Origin: Ochotona curzoniae
Lineage: Eukaryota; Chordata; Mammalia; Lagomorpha; Ochotonidae
Reading direction: 5' to 3'
DNA length: 64,000 bases
Assembly: GCF_017591425.1 (NCBI RefSeq)
Contig: NW_024466607.1
Coordinates: forward strand, 11,540,501-11,604,500
In this document: one piece after another, positions 1 to 13,855 of the stretch
How positions within the stretch are numbered: the first letter of the stretch is position 1
Layout: every line of letters begins with the position of its first letter
Program-made: the position numbers and the translations under genes
Notes under the pieces: model-generated
Database searches by the model: none
What the model was told of the DNA's origin: nothing
What the model saw: only the letters and a program-made list of their open reading frames with translations

Positions 1-261
1 CAAACTAATTAATTTTCTATTTAAATGCAACAAATAATTATAAACATTGTATTCTTAACAAATTAGCCATGAGGTTATTGTTCATTAGGGGGAAAAAAAC
101 CAATAAGCAACATCCAAGCAAATAATATCTCAATTGAAGATTTAGAGTTCATTGCCATGAAGAGGACTGTGAGGAGCAGGGCTTTTGGCTACCGTGGGTT
201 CCCTGGATTGGCTACTATTGTTCTACTGGACAATCCAGAAATGCCACATACAATACAAACA

Positions 262-535
262 GTATGATGGCTCAACTGGCTGATCCTTTACTTCCAAGCG
301 CTGGCATCCCACACGGGTGATGGCTCATGTTCCAGTTGCTCCACTTCCCATCTAGCTCCCTACGTGTAGCCTGGGACCCTACACCCACATGGGAGACCAG
401 AAGAGGTTCCTGGTTGGATCGGCTCAGCTCCGGCTACTGCAGTCATTTGGGGAGTGAGCCAGTGAATGAAGATCTTCCTGTCTCTACTCCTCTCCGTAAA
501 TCTGACTTTTCAATACAAAGAAATAAATCTTAGAA
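262..535 (+). repeat. CSINE
   Basis: CAAGCGCTGGCATCCCACAC, TGGGAGACCAGAAGAGG and a tail ending AAAGAAATAAATCTTAG. Near full length, moderately diverged. Confidence 0.85.
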
Positions 536-559
536 AAGAGAGGGCTCCAGCTCCATGCT

Positions 560-760
560 AACATACACTGGAAAGCAGCAGCAGAGAGCCCAGGCAGTAA
601 GGCCTGCGCCATCTGTGTAACAGACCTGGGTAGTGCCTGGGTCAGCCTGGCTGCTGCAGGTATTTGAGGAGCAAATCAGCAGATGGAAATATCTTTCTCA
701 GTCCCTCTCATTTCATCCCTCTTGTCCTCTCTCCCCATCACTCTGCCTTCTGAATAAGTA
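560..760 (+). repeat. CSINE, partial and diverged
   Basis: TACACTGGAAAGCAGCAGCA, then GAGGAGCAAATCAGCAGATG. Middle and 3' part only. Confidence 0.5.
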
Positions 761-1424
761 GATGAATGAGTCAAAACTAACTAAGAAACCTGTCCTAGTG
801 AGTTCTACTCTCAGATCTGTATTCCCAGTGACCTGCACATTGGGTGCAGCTGATCTTGGATGGGGCACTGCTGCACCTGGCAGAGCCCTTGGCCACCTGG
901 CACATGCAAGTATAAGCTCTTTCTGCTGGAAGGAACATCCTCCACGCCAGGTCTGAGGGATTTCCCACAGTGGACTTCAAGGTCAGTGGCAGCAAAAAGT
1001 GAACAATTACATCTCCACACATAAAATAGCTTGGTTACAAGATATAAACACCACCAGAAACAAAGAACTTTTACAGTCTTTTGATAATGCAATTATCATA
1101 TTGCACACAACCACATTTTACAAATGTGAATAGATGAACTGCAAACTAGAAAGGATCTACCAGGAAGGAATCATGATAAAAAGCAGCACAGACTTTAAGA
1201 GGACAAGCAGAACTTCCAATGATGGTTGAACTCACACAACAGAAAAATGACAATCAAATGTGCAATAATTATATCTGGCATAACATATGAGGTCAGTCAG
1301 AACAAAGAAAGATGATAAACATAGAAAATACAGGAAGGAAGTTTGTTATACATATTGAATTGCCAAAGGAAATCTAGGGTACTTCAAAAAAAATCAATGG
1401 AAAGGTCGAAGTGCAACATCAGTT

Positions 1425-1545
1425 TAGGGGCAGGCACTGCGATTCAGCAGGTTAAAAACAAAGTCACTAGGATCGGCGCTACAGTACAGGGCGTTAAGAT
1501 GCCATCTGCAGTGCCAGCATCCCATAGGAGCATCGGTGTGAGTCC
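1425..1545 (+). repeat. CSINE head fragment
   Basis: GGGGCAGGCACTGCGATTCA and GCCAGCATCCCATAGGAGCA, the 5' part of the SINE. The 3' part is missing. Confidence 0.45.
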
Positions 1546-1797
1546 TGAGAGGGAATGGGAAAAGGAGAAAAAGAAATTCTTCACCTACAGGTTCACTGCT
1601 CAAATGACCCTAACAGAGAGGACGGAGCCATCACACCGGCTCTGACTCCAAATTTCAATACAGTTACTAAATTCAATATTTTGATTTATTCCTATGACAG
1701 GTATTCCCCAAACTCAGGAGTGACTCCTGTCTAAAAGTCGGCTTAATGGTTTCATCACTGGAAATTGATTTATTTGAGCTCAAAACCTTTGCCTGAG

Positions 1798-2090
1798 GGT
1801 TGGGGCTGTGGTCCAATGGATTCAGCTACCGCCTATAATGCCAGCATCCCCTGGAAACACCAGATCAAATCCTGCCAGCTCCACTTCCAACCCAGCTCCC
1901 TGCCACTGCTCCCAGGAAAGCAGCAGAGAATGACCCAAGTGTGCTTCCCACATGGGAGACCCAGGTGACATTCCAGACTCCTGGCTTCAACCTGGAAACT
2001 CATTCTCTTCCTTTCTCTACATCATGTCATCATTCACCTCTGCTCACTCTTTCTCAGTCATCTAAATAAATAAATCATCCTTTAAAAAAA
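1798..2090 (+). repeat. CSINE
   Basis: GGTTGGGGCTGTGGTCCAAT head, CACATGGGAGACCCAGGTGA middle, AAATAAATAAATCATCC tail. Confidence 0.75.
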
Positions 2091-2909
2091 TACACATATA
2101 ATGCATCATCCCAAGCAGTCCCAAATCACTAGTGCCTCATGTAAGGGTCAGGGAAGAGGCTGAAGGGGAGCAGGGAGAGTTAACAAGCAAAGGGTGGGAC
2201 CATGTCTGGGTGCCCTGACAGCACCCACAACAGCCACACTGGCAGAACCTGGCCCTGCTCCCTGCACTGCATCCTTAGTCTCTTCCCATCCGTCCTCTAG
2301 GCCAGAAGGGGCCTTCTGTCAACAGCAGAGGAGGAAGCCTCCTTCCTCTCCTCTCAAGGCAGCCGGCAGCTCACTTGAGGATTACTCGAAGGTAGAGGTT
2401 CTTCAACAGTGCGATTTTGCCACCCAGAGGACACATGTCGGTACATAGAGACATTTCCAGGGGCCTCAACCGAGCAGAGATGGGGCAGGTGCCACCAGCC
2501 TCTGGTGGGTCTGATAAATGTCCTGCTGAGCACAGGATGCCCCTATGAACAGAACTGCCCATCTCGAGGTGCCTACAAGGTCAAGGCTGAGAAGCTCTGC
2601 CTCTGTACTGTTGATGAAACAAGCAATGACCAGGCAACCAGTTGGGGAGGGTCAGGGGACACGTGTGGACCAGGAGGGACAAGGATGAGCACAGAAAAAC
2701 CCTGGGAAAGTCAACAAAGAGGAACACCACAGACTTCCCACATCCATTCTGCCAGAGGGAGCAGCAATTATGAACGGTCACTTCACATCAGGAACACATA
2801 CAAGCCTGGCACAGACACATACACACACACACCTATGTCATATCTTTTTACATGGACAATTCCCAAGTAAATTAACAAGAAGCTTTACTCCAAAGCTGCC
2901 AGAACTGAC

Positions 2910-3004
2910 CGTGGAGCGATAGTCTTTCAGTAAGAGAGGATACTGTATTATTGCTTCAAAGGCCGACAACGTGATCTTGATAAATTCTTCTGATGCTGTC
3001 AGCC
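2910..3004 (-). CDS. ULK4: ULK4 exon E14 of window (last in window)
   Basis: The acceptor is TTATTCCTAG and the donor is TCCACG followed by GTCAGT. The exon is 95 nt: two bases completing Gly, then 31 codons beginning [20 protein letters not shown] and ending LLKDYRST. It ends on a codon boundary. The next exon, expected to start with a Val-Asp-Tyr segment, was not found between 1 and 2909, so it lies outside the window. Confidence 0.96.
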
Positions 3005-6000
3005 CTAGGAATAAAGATTGCAGGTGTTTATCAAGCACAGTACCAAAGTGCCTCAAGCAATGATAAACGGCCCCATGGTCTACCTACCAATGGCTCCATC
3101 TATATTCGTTTCTCCTGAGTCTACCGATGTAATATGACTCTAGGGAAAAAAGAAAATATTCAGTCAGCATAACTTTAAAAATAACCCAAAATGTTTTACC
3201 CCCAAAGTGTAGCTATCATTCTTTATAAAATAATTCATAGAGGGCATTAAAACCTTATACCTAAACACCATAATCTGTTCTTACACATTAAATACTGTAC
3301 ATAAGTTAAACATTATGATACTTTAAAAATGTACAACGCACTATTAATGTGCTTTCATGCTGGAATACATTTAATACAAACATAAGCCCCTACAAGAGTC
3401 CAAGTGATCCAAATGATGTAGAACCATTTGCAATAACATGACCCACCCACTTGTCTCACAACCTGGGAAGTCAGAAAGAATGGCACCTGCTCAGATGAGG
3501 CCGTTTCAGAGCAGGGTCAAGGCTTGGCTACATACATTCAAAGTGGATCAAGATGCATGCCCTCCCCACCACCCCCATTCCACCTGCCTTTCTCTCCCCA
3601 GGAGGGAATCACTTTCGTAAACTCATCGATTCCTTAGTATATTACAACATCTTTCACATATATGTGTGCTCCCAAATAGTGTATTGTTTGAATGGGCTTT
3701 TTTTAACTGAAATTATATCAAACTGTATTCAGTTGATACAATTGAAATATATACCCTTTAAATTTTTTTAAAAAAAAACTACTATGCTACAACATGAAAT
3801 TGAAAAGGCAGAATTTAAATCTCCACATACACTCATATATACACAGTATAGCCTCAACCATAAGTATTTCTGTCATATAAAAATATAATTTTCATAAACA
3901 ATATACATGAATAGAAAATATTACTAGGGACACAATACATAAACAATGTTTGTGGGTAAAATTATGGATGACTTCATTACTTCAAACTTCACATAATTTT
4001 TCACATTTTCTTTAATAAGCATGTGCATTACAAGTTGAATAAATCTAAATTAACCTTAAAATAACAATCTTAAAAGACTTGTATTTTCTCTATAGGTTTA
4101 AAAGAAATTACAAGCTCTTGGAAAACAAAAAATGACTGGGTATTGTAAATTTTTTTCAGTGCATTGGTAAGTAAGCAAAGAGGAGAAAAAAAATTAAACC
4201 CACACAAGGATTGCAATCCATACATACTGTTTATAATCTTAACTGAAATCAAAATCTTACAAAATTCCAAAACAGGCATGCACGTTCTGATGAATTTGAT
4301 ATTCAACCAAAAAATTTCAGAGGAACAGCTGTCTTGAGACTTAACTCTATGTCAGGTCAAAGTCCTCAGGTACCCAGAGCGGCAGGCACAGAGCAGTGAG
4401 CACAGAAGTCAGCCGGGGACCCTGGCACAGGAGACCCACTTCCGCCTGGTAGTTCTGCCCTTCCCTGCCCTTGGGATCTGCAAACCACCTCCACCAACTA
4501 CCCTCTTCTCGTCAATGTCTACAGAGTTCTCTAGATGAAATTATGAGCTTCTTTTAATTTTCGTTCTTCCTTATACTTCCTCCCCTCTTAACTTTTTTTT
4601 TTAATCCCTAATGCATACTTTGATTTTCTAACTTGAATGCCTTTGGATAAATTTCTTCTTGATACTTCGCGTAAGAGGAGGTGATGAAGGAAGAGTGATG
4701 ATAGGGTAGGAACTCCTGAGAGCCAAGAACGTGTGGGTGCGCATGAAAGTGTACAAATTCGAAAAGAAAGCTGGATGTGACCATGCACACTCAGTCCCTG
4801 GAGGTCAGCAGTCTCTTCCAGTGTTTTTCTCTGGCCATACTTAACTGATGGAAGTAGGGTGGCGGAGGTCAAGAGAATGAACATTTAGCCAAGATGAGGC
4901 TTTTTCTGGAAAGCAACAAGGGAAGGAGAGAGGGGAGTGGACGTTAAGGATACCCGCGAGGTAGCGAGGGGTGCTGAACCAGGGAATCCACATCAGTCTG
5001 CACTCCGAGCACTGTGCAGCAGCAGAGCCCAGCAGGGCAGGATGGCGAGGGGAGAGCCTGAAGTGCTGCTGGAGCTGGGCAGCAAGACAGACAGTGGAAA
5101 CTGGTTGGGGGTGGAAGGGAGGGGACGGAGGGTCAGACAACGAGACTATAGAGCCAGCAAGCAGTCTGACATCAGGACAAGGCAGATGAAGGAAAGACAA
5201 ACTCAAGGGCAGAGGGACAGGGGAGAAGCCGAGAGGGGCTGAGCCGTGGGAGCATCCTTCAGGGACAGCACGGTACTCAACACCAACAAAACAGGCACAG
5301 CATGGACAGTGATCTGGGTTCTAAAATGACCTTGAGGAATGGGGGGCCAATGACCCTGGATGCACAGAGACTACAATGAAGACTACTTCCAGATGGCGTC
5401 AACTTCAAGGCTGGCAGTGTTATCAGGGGAGTAAAGAACCTCCACCTGGCTGTCTAGGAATTTGCGGCAGACAAGAGCACCACCTAGTGGATAGGCAGAA
5501 GGGCGGCTGCGCCTTAGGGGTGCACCTGGGCTCTTCACCATCATTCAAGATGAAACCAATTTCTACAGCAAGCTTAGAAAACGAACTCACGATCTGTTTC
5601 AAAAAAGAATCTAACAAGCACATTCGTTTGCCAATGAATACGGCTGAGGCACCCTATTTTTTGAGTGCACCATGTCTATTTTATCTACAGCCAGAGCCAA
5701 CATCTTTCAGCAAGCTGGTATCCGCCAATAACAAAAAGCTGTTGAGGGCAGGAAGTATTGCTCTATCTCTTTCTTGTTCTTTTGTAGGAAACCATGACCA
5801 CCAACTGTTATACATTTATAAACAAGCCCTGAACTTAGAGGCAAACACAACAAGGTCCTCTTCCTCAGCTCGTTAACCCAGAACAAGTCAAAGGGACACA
5901 AGAAGCATGGTGGACATAACGCAGGCATACGCCCTGAGTCCGCTCACGCATGTCCTCAGTGTCATTTCTTCCCGAGTCTGGTCCCGCTCAATGTCTTCTT

Positions 6001-9000
6001 TCGGGAGGCCCAGACTTTCCTCCTGAGACTTCCCTAAACACGTAAATGCTTAAAACCTGAAGCTGGCATTTTTTCTCCAAGATGGCGCCCAAGGCAGAAA
6101 AGGAAGCTCCTGCCCCTCCCAGAGCTGAAGCCCAGGGAAGCCTTTGAAGGCCAAGAAGGCGGTGCTGAAGGGCGTCCACAGCCACAAGAAGATCTGCACA
6201 TCACCCACCACCCCGTGGCCCAAGACGCAGCACCTGCGACCCAGATACCCTGGGAAGAGCGCCCCCAGGAGGAACAAGCTAGACCACTATGCCATCCATC
6301 ACCAAGCTCCCCCATCACCTCTGCACTCAGTCCTACAAGGAGGGGAGGAGTTTCCCTAAAATACCTGCAAGATTCCTGAAGGACAAATTGACAATTTCAT
6401 GTTGGAGACATTTGGTAATCCATTGGAAACCTGCAATGCACTGAGTTACATTTTTAGAGAAGAGTACCACACTTGAAAAAATAAATTAGTTTAGAGGAAA
6501 AACACAATTATACCTATCCCAAACTCACACTTGTGTCAAAATCTTCCTAAGCGAGCTACAAGGTGAGCAAAACTACTGATTTCAGGCATGGCTGCCGGTG
6601 CAATGGGATTGCACACCCAGAATTACAGCCATGCTAAAATGGTATACCCATGCTGTAGCTAAATGTGAGGAACAATTAAAGATGGGCATAAATAGAAATT
6701 CTAAAAATTTACAAATGCATGACTATTATACATTATATATTTTCTAAATTAAATATCTTCTAAAATTCAGAGCTGAAAATGTTAGTACGATAAGGATTAA
6801 AAATCCAACACAACAGTGGCCTAATAGTGCCTTCTATTCAGCATTAAAAAATAAAATACTTCATCTAAGGGTGAACTTGCTAAAAACCCACATTATCTGA
6901 TGGGAGTGGCAATTTTTTTTTCTTAATTTTAAATGAGCAATAAAATTGAGGTGCCTGCTTTATTTCATCTAGATCTCTTGTGGCATTTTGAAAAATATCT
7001 GTCCAACTTCTTCTTTTTTAATCATATCTCAGTAACAGCAGAGATGCTACATGACAAACGTCTCAGCTGGGCCTTTGTGCAGCCCCTCACCTTATCACTG
7101 ACAGGTCTAATGGCAACTATTACAGGCAAAGGAGAAAAACAACATCATTCATAAGACGTAACCTAAACAAGATGACAATTTTCAGTGAGGGGGAAAAAGA
7201 ATGAAGCGTAAGATAGCCCACTGACTTTTCGTTTCCATCACCAAAATTAAAGCCTACCCTGGGATTCACTTAGAACAATGCTATTACACAGAGACACGGT
7301 GGAATTGGACGACGCAAGCCCAGGTAAATAAGAAAGAATATATATTCTTAGTATTTTGCTTTCACCAGTTTTATTATATATTTTTTAATCTACAGCATGT
7401 AAGTCTACAGTCATTGGAAGAGTTTCCGTGGGCTTATTTATCCTATTTAAGCCTGCTTCTAAACAACATACATTATCAGGCGAGAATGTGTTTTACTCCA
7501 AATGTCAAATTTTATTACCATTCAACAGATAAAAAATGTAAAAAGGTCACTTCCCTGGGGACAAATAAATACCACTGGGATTTTTAAATGACTCCGTTCT
7601 GACACCAAATTCCAGCAACACGGGAAATGGCCGCATCTTTAGCACCAGCACGCTGTGCTACTCACCAGAATGGTGCCATAACTGAAAAGGAACTCTTCGG
7701 TCACAACTTGGGGTCGAAACACCTGGGTGAAGAGAGAGATGTCAGTTGGACAGAGAAACGAAAACACGTGGTCTGAGGCCTAACACGGGGAGGAGGAAAC
7801 AGAGCGCAGCCGTCAGCTCTCCCCAGCGCAGGGACGAGTACCTGTGAGGTCACGAGGTGCAGAACCACGGGCATCAGGGGCAGGCAGAGCCTCAGCTGCT
7901 TCACCTGAACCGTGGATGGGTGCTTGCGGCCGGAAACGTTGGCCAAGGCCGTGAGAATGTCACCTGGGAGGCGCAATTCAGAGAATGGCAGAGGTTAGAT
8001 GGCGAATCCCGGGATCCCATGAGTCACTGCTGCTATAAGCTACTCTCCTACCAAGGCAAGACGCTAGGGGAGGCTGTGTCACTTTGGGGCACAAATACTA
8101 ACATTATCAACAGACCATCATGTGTCTGGGGACAGAATGGCATGCTTGGCACATGCGCTGTCAGTGAACTCAACTTCTCATCGACTAAGTTAGAAGACAA
8201 CTTATACATGGTTGAGCAGTGCTTTTAGATTTTGGGTTTTGGTATTTTCCAAATTTAAACAGTGAGTACCTACTACTTTGATATAAAAAAAAAAAACCTG
8301 AGGACAAAAATGTCAAACTATAAAGTTTATCAAGTAGAGATGACAACTTTTAAAACATGCTGCAGGATCAAAGTTTTTTAAAAAATCCTAAGGTTTATAT
8401 CGGATGGTAAATCCATTAAGAAGTAAAACTTGCCATGTGTATGGATGTGAGGATCTTATTTGAATTTATCCTAAAGTATGATGATTTTGGCAATGAGCTC
8501 AGCCACCAATTGGACAATAATAGGCTTCAGATTGAAGACTTTTCTTGAGAACAGTGTAGTTTGGAATTAACTTTTGAGATCTGTATATAGAAAAGTGATT
8601 CCTTGACACAGGAAACAGGGAAGACCTAGAGAGAGGTGGGAGAAGAGCAGCCCAAACAGCAGCCTTAGACAGAGGGAGAGCATGGTTCCGTGTCCTGCGG
8701 CACCAGGGGGTGACAAGACCACACCAGAACATCCGATTCTCCATGAACAACTACAGGAGAGGAGCTCGAAGGCGCCAAATGGGACACACTGACAACAAGT
8801 GGGACATGCCAATTACTCCAACTCCATCAGTATACGTTGCATCCCCATAAATATGCATGTACAATTAGTATATTAATCAACAAATCATTTTTAATCTTAG
8901 GGAGATGAAATGCTAATTAATCTGATTTGCTCATCACACATCAAATGCATGTATCAACTTATCACAGCATACCCCAGAGTAAGAATAACTAATAAATAAC

Positions 9001-12000
9001 ATCTAAAGAAATGAATTGGGGAGTAGTTTATTGTCCATCATTAAAACATTTAAAAAAATAATTTCCTGATGTGTTGGAAAGGAATAAAAGCTTACTTTCA
9101 ATCAGCCATGGAGACATAAGTGTTTCCATAACTTTGATTTAATGTTCTGAATTTCTGAGTCCAAGTATACTTTACTATGATGACTTAGATCAAATTTAAC
9201 AGTTTAAATATTTCTGGTTTATAGCTACATCTGCTGGAAAAGCATGGAATGGGATTGATTATGTGTGTATGCGTTGGATTATTTTAACTTCTGCAAATAA
9301 CAATTAAGTATGGGATTTCAGGAGCTGTAACATCCTTTGCATATTCTTGGTAGGTGCTTGCATCAAAAAGACAATTTGTGAAACCAAAGAAACTTCCAAA
9401 CTTTGGAATTTAAACCAATATCAAAATACTTTCACATTAAATTTTGCCATCTTCGCCTTTTAATGAAAATGAATGCAATTTAAAGGTCTTTTTTCTTTCT
9501 GTGACTAACAATCACTCTGACTTCAAAGGGAAACTGTGAGAAAAGTTGCTCAGAAGACAGTGTAACTCCAAGACAGAGCAATGACAATGCTCCCCCCATG
9601 TCTTCTGAATAGCAGGTTTTCCTCAGCTAATACCTGAGTGTAACCTTTCAGACGCAACGCTGGCACAACGCTGGCACAGAACAATGACAAAGGCGGGGCG
9701 GAACCAAATTTGGGAGTTCACACTCAAGAAAAAAAAAACCACGTTGTTGTGCTGGCCTGCGAGCACAGACGCAGCGCCTGCATGCCCCACGGCACAGGCT
9801 GGGAGGGGACAGCAGCGGGCCCGGGGACCAGGCGCCAACTTACCCAGGATGCCTGGCAGCTCCTGCACCATGTGACAGATGAGCAGATCCAGGCACCTGG
9901 ACAGGTACTCGTTGCCGCTGTGCTGCTCCTTGCCTGGAGAGGTCTTCCTGCTGTCTCGCTCGATGTACATCACCAGTCTACACACAGGCAAAGTGCAAAG
10001 ATTACCTCTCATGATAAAACCCGCCGGGCCACAACCGAGGCAAGCGTTTCCAGAGGGCACGGTCCCCGTCATGCTGACATTTAGATTGCTACAGCTTGGC
10101 AGGTGCAGTCTTTTTTTCTCCCCCTCTCCTTTTACATTGGAAATCTCAAAATGTTTTTGCAGAAAGAAAATGAGGCAACTTTGATTGCCGACTATTACAA
10201 AACAATGCTGATTTCCTTTACCCAATGGTAGAAAACCACTGAAAAATGAGAGCTGGAGGTATCGGGGGCTGCAGGGAGCTCCTGGCACTCCCACAGGTCA
10301 AGGCAGAAGTGCTCGCTAACCGCATGTTTTACCAGTCATTAATACTGAAAACTTGCTAGGGACCCTCCAGGCAATGCACGCAAAATCTAACCCTCTTGGT
10401 AAACCGTGGACATAAATGCAAAGAATTATAGAGATAGTAGCTGCGAATTAAAACATCTGGACATGTCTCTTTGTCCACTAGCTTTCGGAGTCTTTCTTTC
10501 TAACACTTACTTCTTGTTTCTTCAAACCACACCAAATATCAACCACTCCTCTCCAACTTACAACTAGGGACAGCTCTGGCCCACCCCCCTGGATATTTAG
10601 GGTGCAGCTGCCAAGCTTGGGCTCCCTTTGCGGAATCCCATCAGTCCTGCTCTGAAGCTCTTGTCCCCCTTGGTTGTCTGCAGGGCGGACAGTCCCATGG
10701 AATCCCTTCACGGTCATTTCCCTGTTCATTGCTGTCCGTCTCTCCATTTCTGCTTTCCTTATTCCACTCAATTTTTGCTTCTCAGAATTTCCCATCAATT
10801 CCCACTTTCAAATGGAGAGAGATAGAAAACCATCTCTCTCCATTTGAAACACACACACACAGAAATCTTGCCTCTCAGCCTTTTTTACACAGGCCTCCTA
10901 ACAGACTTATTCATAGATTTGTTCTGTTTCTTGCTGACCACAACTTGGGGAGTGAACCAGCAGATGGAAGATCTGCCTTTCCAATAAAAATAAATAAATC
11001 TTTTTACGTGCTAGGCAAAAAACTATGACATGCTGTTAAAACATCTGAAGACCAACGACATTTTTCTTTAAACTGAGAACAACCCAGATTAATATTGGTT
11101 GGACTAAAAGCAATCCATATGAAACATAAGCAGTTACTAGTGACACTTCATTTGTGTGACAGAACCTGGGGCGATGGGGCAGAAGGTGCGATGTTTGAGT
11201 TTTTTAAAATTTCTTTGGTCCTTGAACCACTAGTACATATCATCCACTTAATGCTTTAATGCAAGTATTTTTTAAAAATTAAACAATTTTGTCCTTTTTT
11301 TTTTTTTTAGTTGAAAAACACTTGACTGTATGGGCCACCTAATGAAACACCAAATGCTAAGTACAGGTTAAACAGACTACTGCTCTTGGTAAGACCTGTG
11401 CGTAGCAGAGGGTCAAGGATGAGGCTAAATTTCAAGAAAAACCAAAGCTTTGTCACAGTCCCTGTCAAGTGTGGTTATCTGATTCTATGCTTTTGCCGGG
11501 CTCTGTCTAACTTGGTAATGCTGGGAGAGATAGAACAACCAAACCTAGACGTAACCAAGAGCTGTAGCACTAACAATGTCATTTTGCACAAACTGTTTTA
11601 ACTCTTCAAAGTGCTGGTCCTCTAAGTAAAAATGGGCTTCCAGGTAGGACTGCTACATGTGATGAAATGAGAAGCTTGCCAAAATAATGTAACTGCTATC
11701 ACTACCACCTGCCACCACACTAGGGACCACACGATCCCGAGGACACAAGCCTGCCAGTTCTCCTGTTCACCCTACTCTGATGCACACATGTCACCATGGT
11801 CAAAAACACAGACTGTAGGTTCCCTTCCGGGGCACGCTGGTACACTGCTTCAGCTCATTAAAACAACACAGCATTGGGCATCCCTAGAGAGAAACGCACC
11901 CCACTACAACTATTTGACACTCTTTCATGCAGAAAGATCACAAGAATTTTCTTTTGGGAAAACAGTAACAGTGGTAACTGCCAGGCCAGTTAGTTTGGAG

Positions 12001-13810
12001 ACAGAGTGCCCACCCAGCACCATTGATTAACCCGTTCTCCTACTGAATTCTGCTTCTCCTTTTGCAACACCGGCTTTTCTGTGAATGTTGCTGCACCTGC
12101 ATCATGGCCTACAGAGGCCAGGGCATGTGCAGAGCAACAGGACTCAAAGGTTCCACCTGCAAGCACCACCAAACTGCCCATTCCAATTGATGCCCACACG
12201 CAGTGGACAAGCTTCCCTAATTACAATCTCAGCAACAGGCAGTGACATCAGATTTAATTTCCACCCATCCAACAAGTCTAAAACACTTACTGTGCAGTCA
12301 ATTTGGATTTTATCTCTTTTTAAGATTTCTTTATCTTAACTAGAAACACGGATCAGATTTACAGAAAGATAAAGACCTTTCATTCATTGGTTCACTCCCC
12401 AAATGGCCACAATGGCCAGAACTGAGCTGATCCAAGGCCAGGAATTTCTTCTAGGTCTCTCACATGTATTCAGGGTCCCAAGGTTTTGAGCCATCCTGCA
12501 CTCTTTTCCTAGGCTACAAGAAGGGAGCTTGATAGGAAGTGGAGCAGCTGGGATGGAAGTGACCACCAATCTCAATGCATGCCTCGATCTGGTTTAGTAG
12601 ACAAAGCTGACCGGTTGCCCAAAGTGGTTCGTAAGTCAGGTTATACTCCACCTGTTACATGTGGGAAGTTCAGTTGCTCGATATCCTTGCTGAAACCCTG
12701 CATTACCAGGCTTTGTTTTATTACAGTCTGGGGATAAATTCATTATCTTCTCGTAATTAAATTCAATCTTTCTGATGATGACACGTATCTTGTGTTAACT
12801 GGCCATGTGGAGATGACCACTTCTGGGAAATGTCTGCTTAGGCCTCGTGTAAACTTTGCTACCGGGCTATCTGCCCTTTCCTCCTTGAATGGACAATATC
12901 TTCATTTATGACATTCATTATCAATATTTTCCTTTATGACATTGCTTTCATGTTCTATGTTTAAAACCTCAATCTACTTCCAAGGTCACATACGTATCTC
13001 CTTTGGCTATCTAATGGGAACTTTGTGGTTTTAGCGTTTCACATTTAAATGTGCAACCTAACCATGTTTTTATATAACTTAAGGGAAACTTTTAAGACTT
13101 GTTTGAAAGGAAGGGAGGGCAAAGAAGGAAGACAGGACAAGAGACAGACGGAGGGAGGGAGGGAACGAGAGGGAGTGAGATCTTTCATCTGCTCGTTCAC
13201 TAATGAAATGACCACAGCGACCAGGTGAGAGCCTGGCCAGAGCCAGGAGGCAGGAACTCTAGCCTCGTCAGCCTACAGGAGTGGCAAGGGTTCAAGTGCT
13301 TGGGTCATCTTCCACTGCCTTCCCACGCACATTAATAGGAAGCTGAGGCTTAACCTGTAGCACTACAATACCGGCCCAGGAAAAGATTTACTTTTTTTTT
13401 TCTACACTGATACCCAAATAACACAGGACCATTTAGCGGGGCAATGGGGAAGAAACTATCACTTCCCTACTGTTTCCCCTTTGTTTCTTCGGCTCTTCTC
13501 CATGTTTTCCATCCTTTGGTAACTCCCGATAACTGAAGTGCATTAATTCTCTACAGTGTAGTGTTTAATCTGCTCCAAACCCACTCCAGTGTTCTTATTT
13601 TCAGTTGGTATATTTCCCAGATCTGGAATTTCCACTTTGTTCATTTTTAATGACACAACAATTTTACAGGCGACATCTGTTCATTTCCTTTATCTGCATT
13701 GGGATCCAATCTCTTGTTTATCTTGGGGTGTGCAGTTGCTGCCGCTATCTCTTCTTAGGCCTGATTACTTTCCATTCAGTGCTAGATGCTCCATGTGAGA
13801 TACAGAGAAG

Positions 13811-13855
<45 letters not shown>

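Larger units (their letters stand above)
1..2909 (-). other. ULK4: ULK4 intron after E14 (partial)
   Basis: Intronic sequence with several eroded SINE copies (262-535, 560-760, 1425-1545, 1798-2090) and a short (AC)n at about 2817-2832. No further ULK4 exon and no other gene is recognised. Confidence 0.8.

Noticed and set aside
5376..5876. 166-codon plus-strand open frame
   Set aside because: No recognised domain, no supporting splice or promoter signal; intronic chance frame.
9623..10294. 223-codon minus-strand open frame
   Set aside because: It is exon E10 of ULK4 read through both splice sites into intron; the splice signals are clear.
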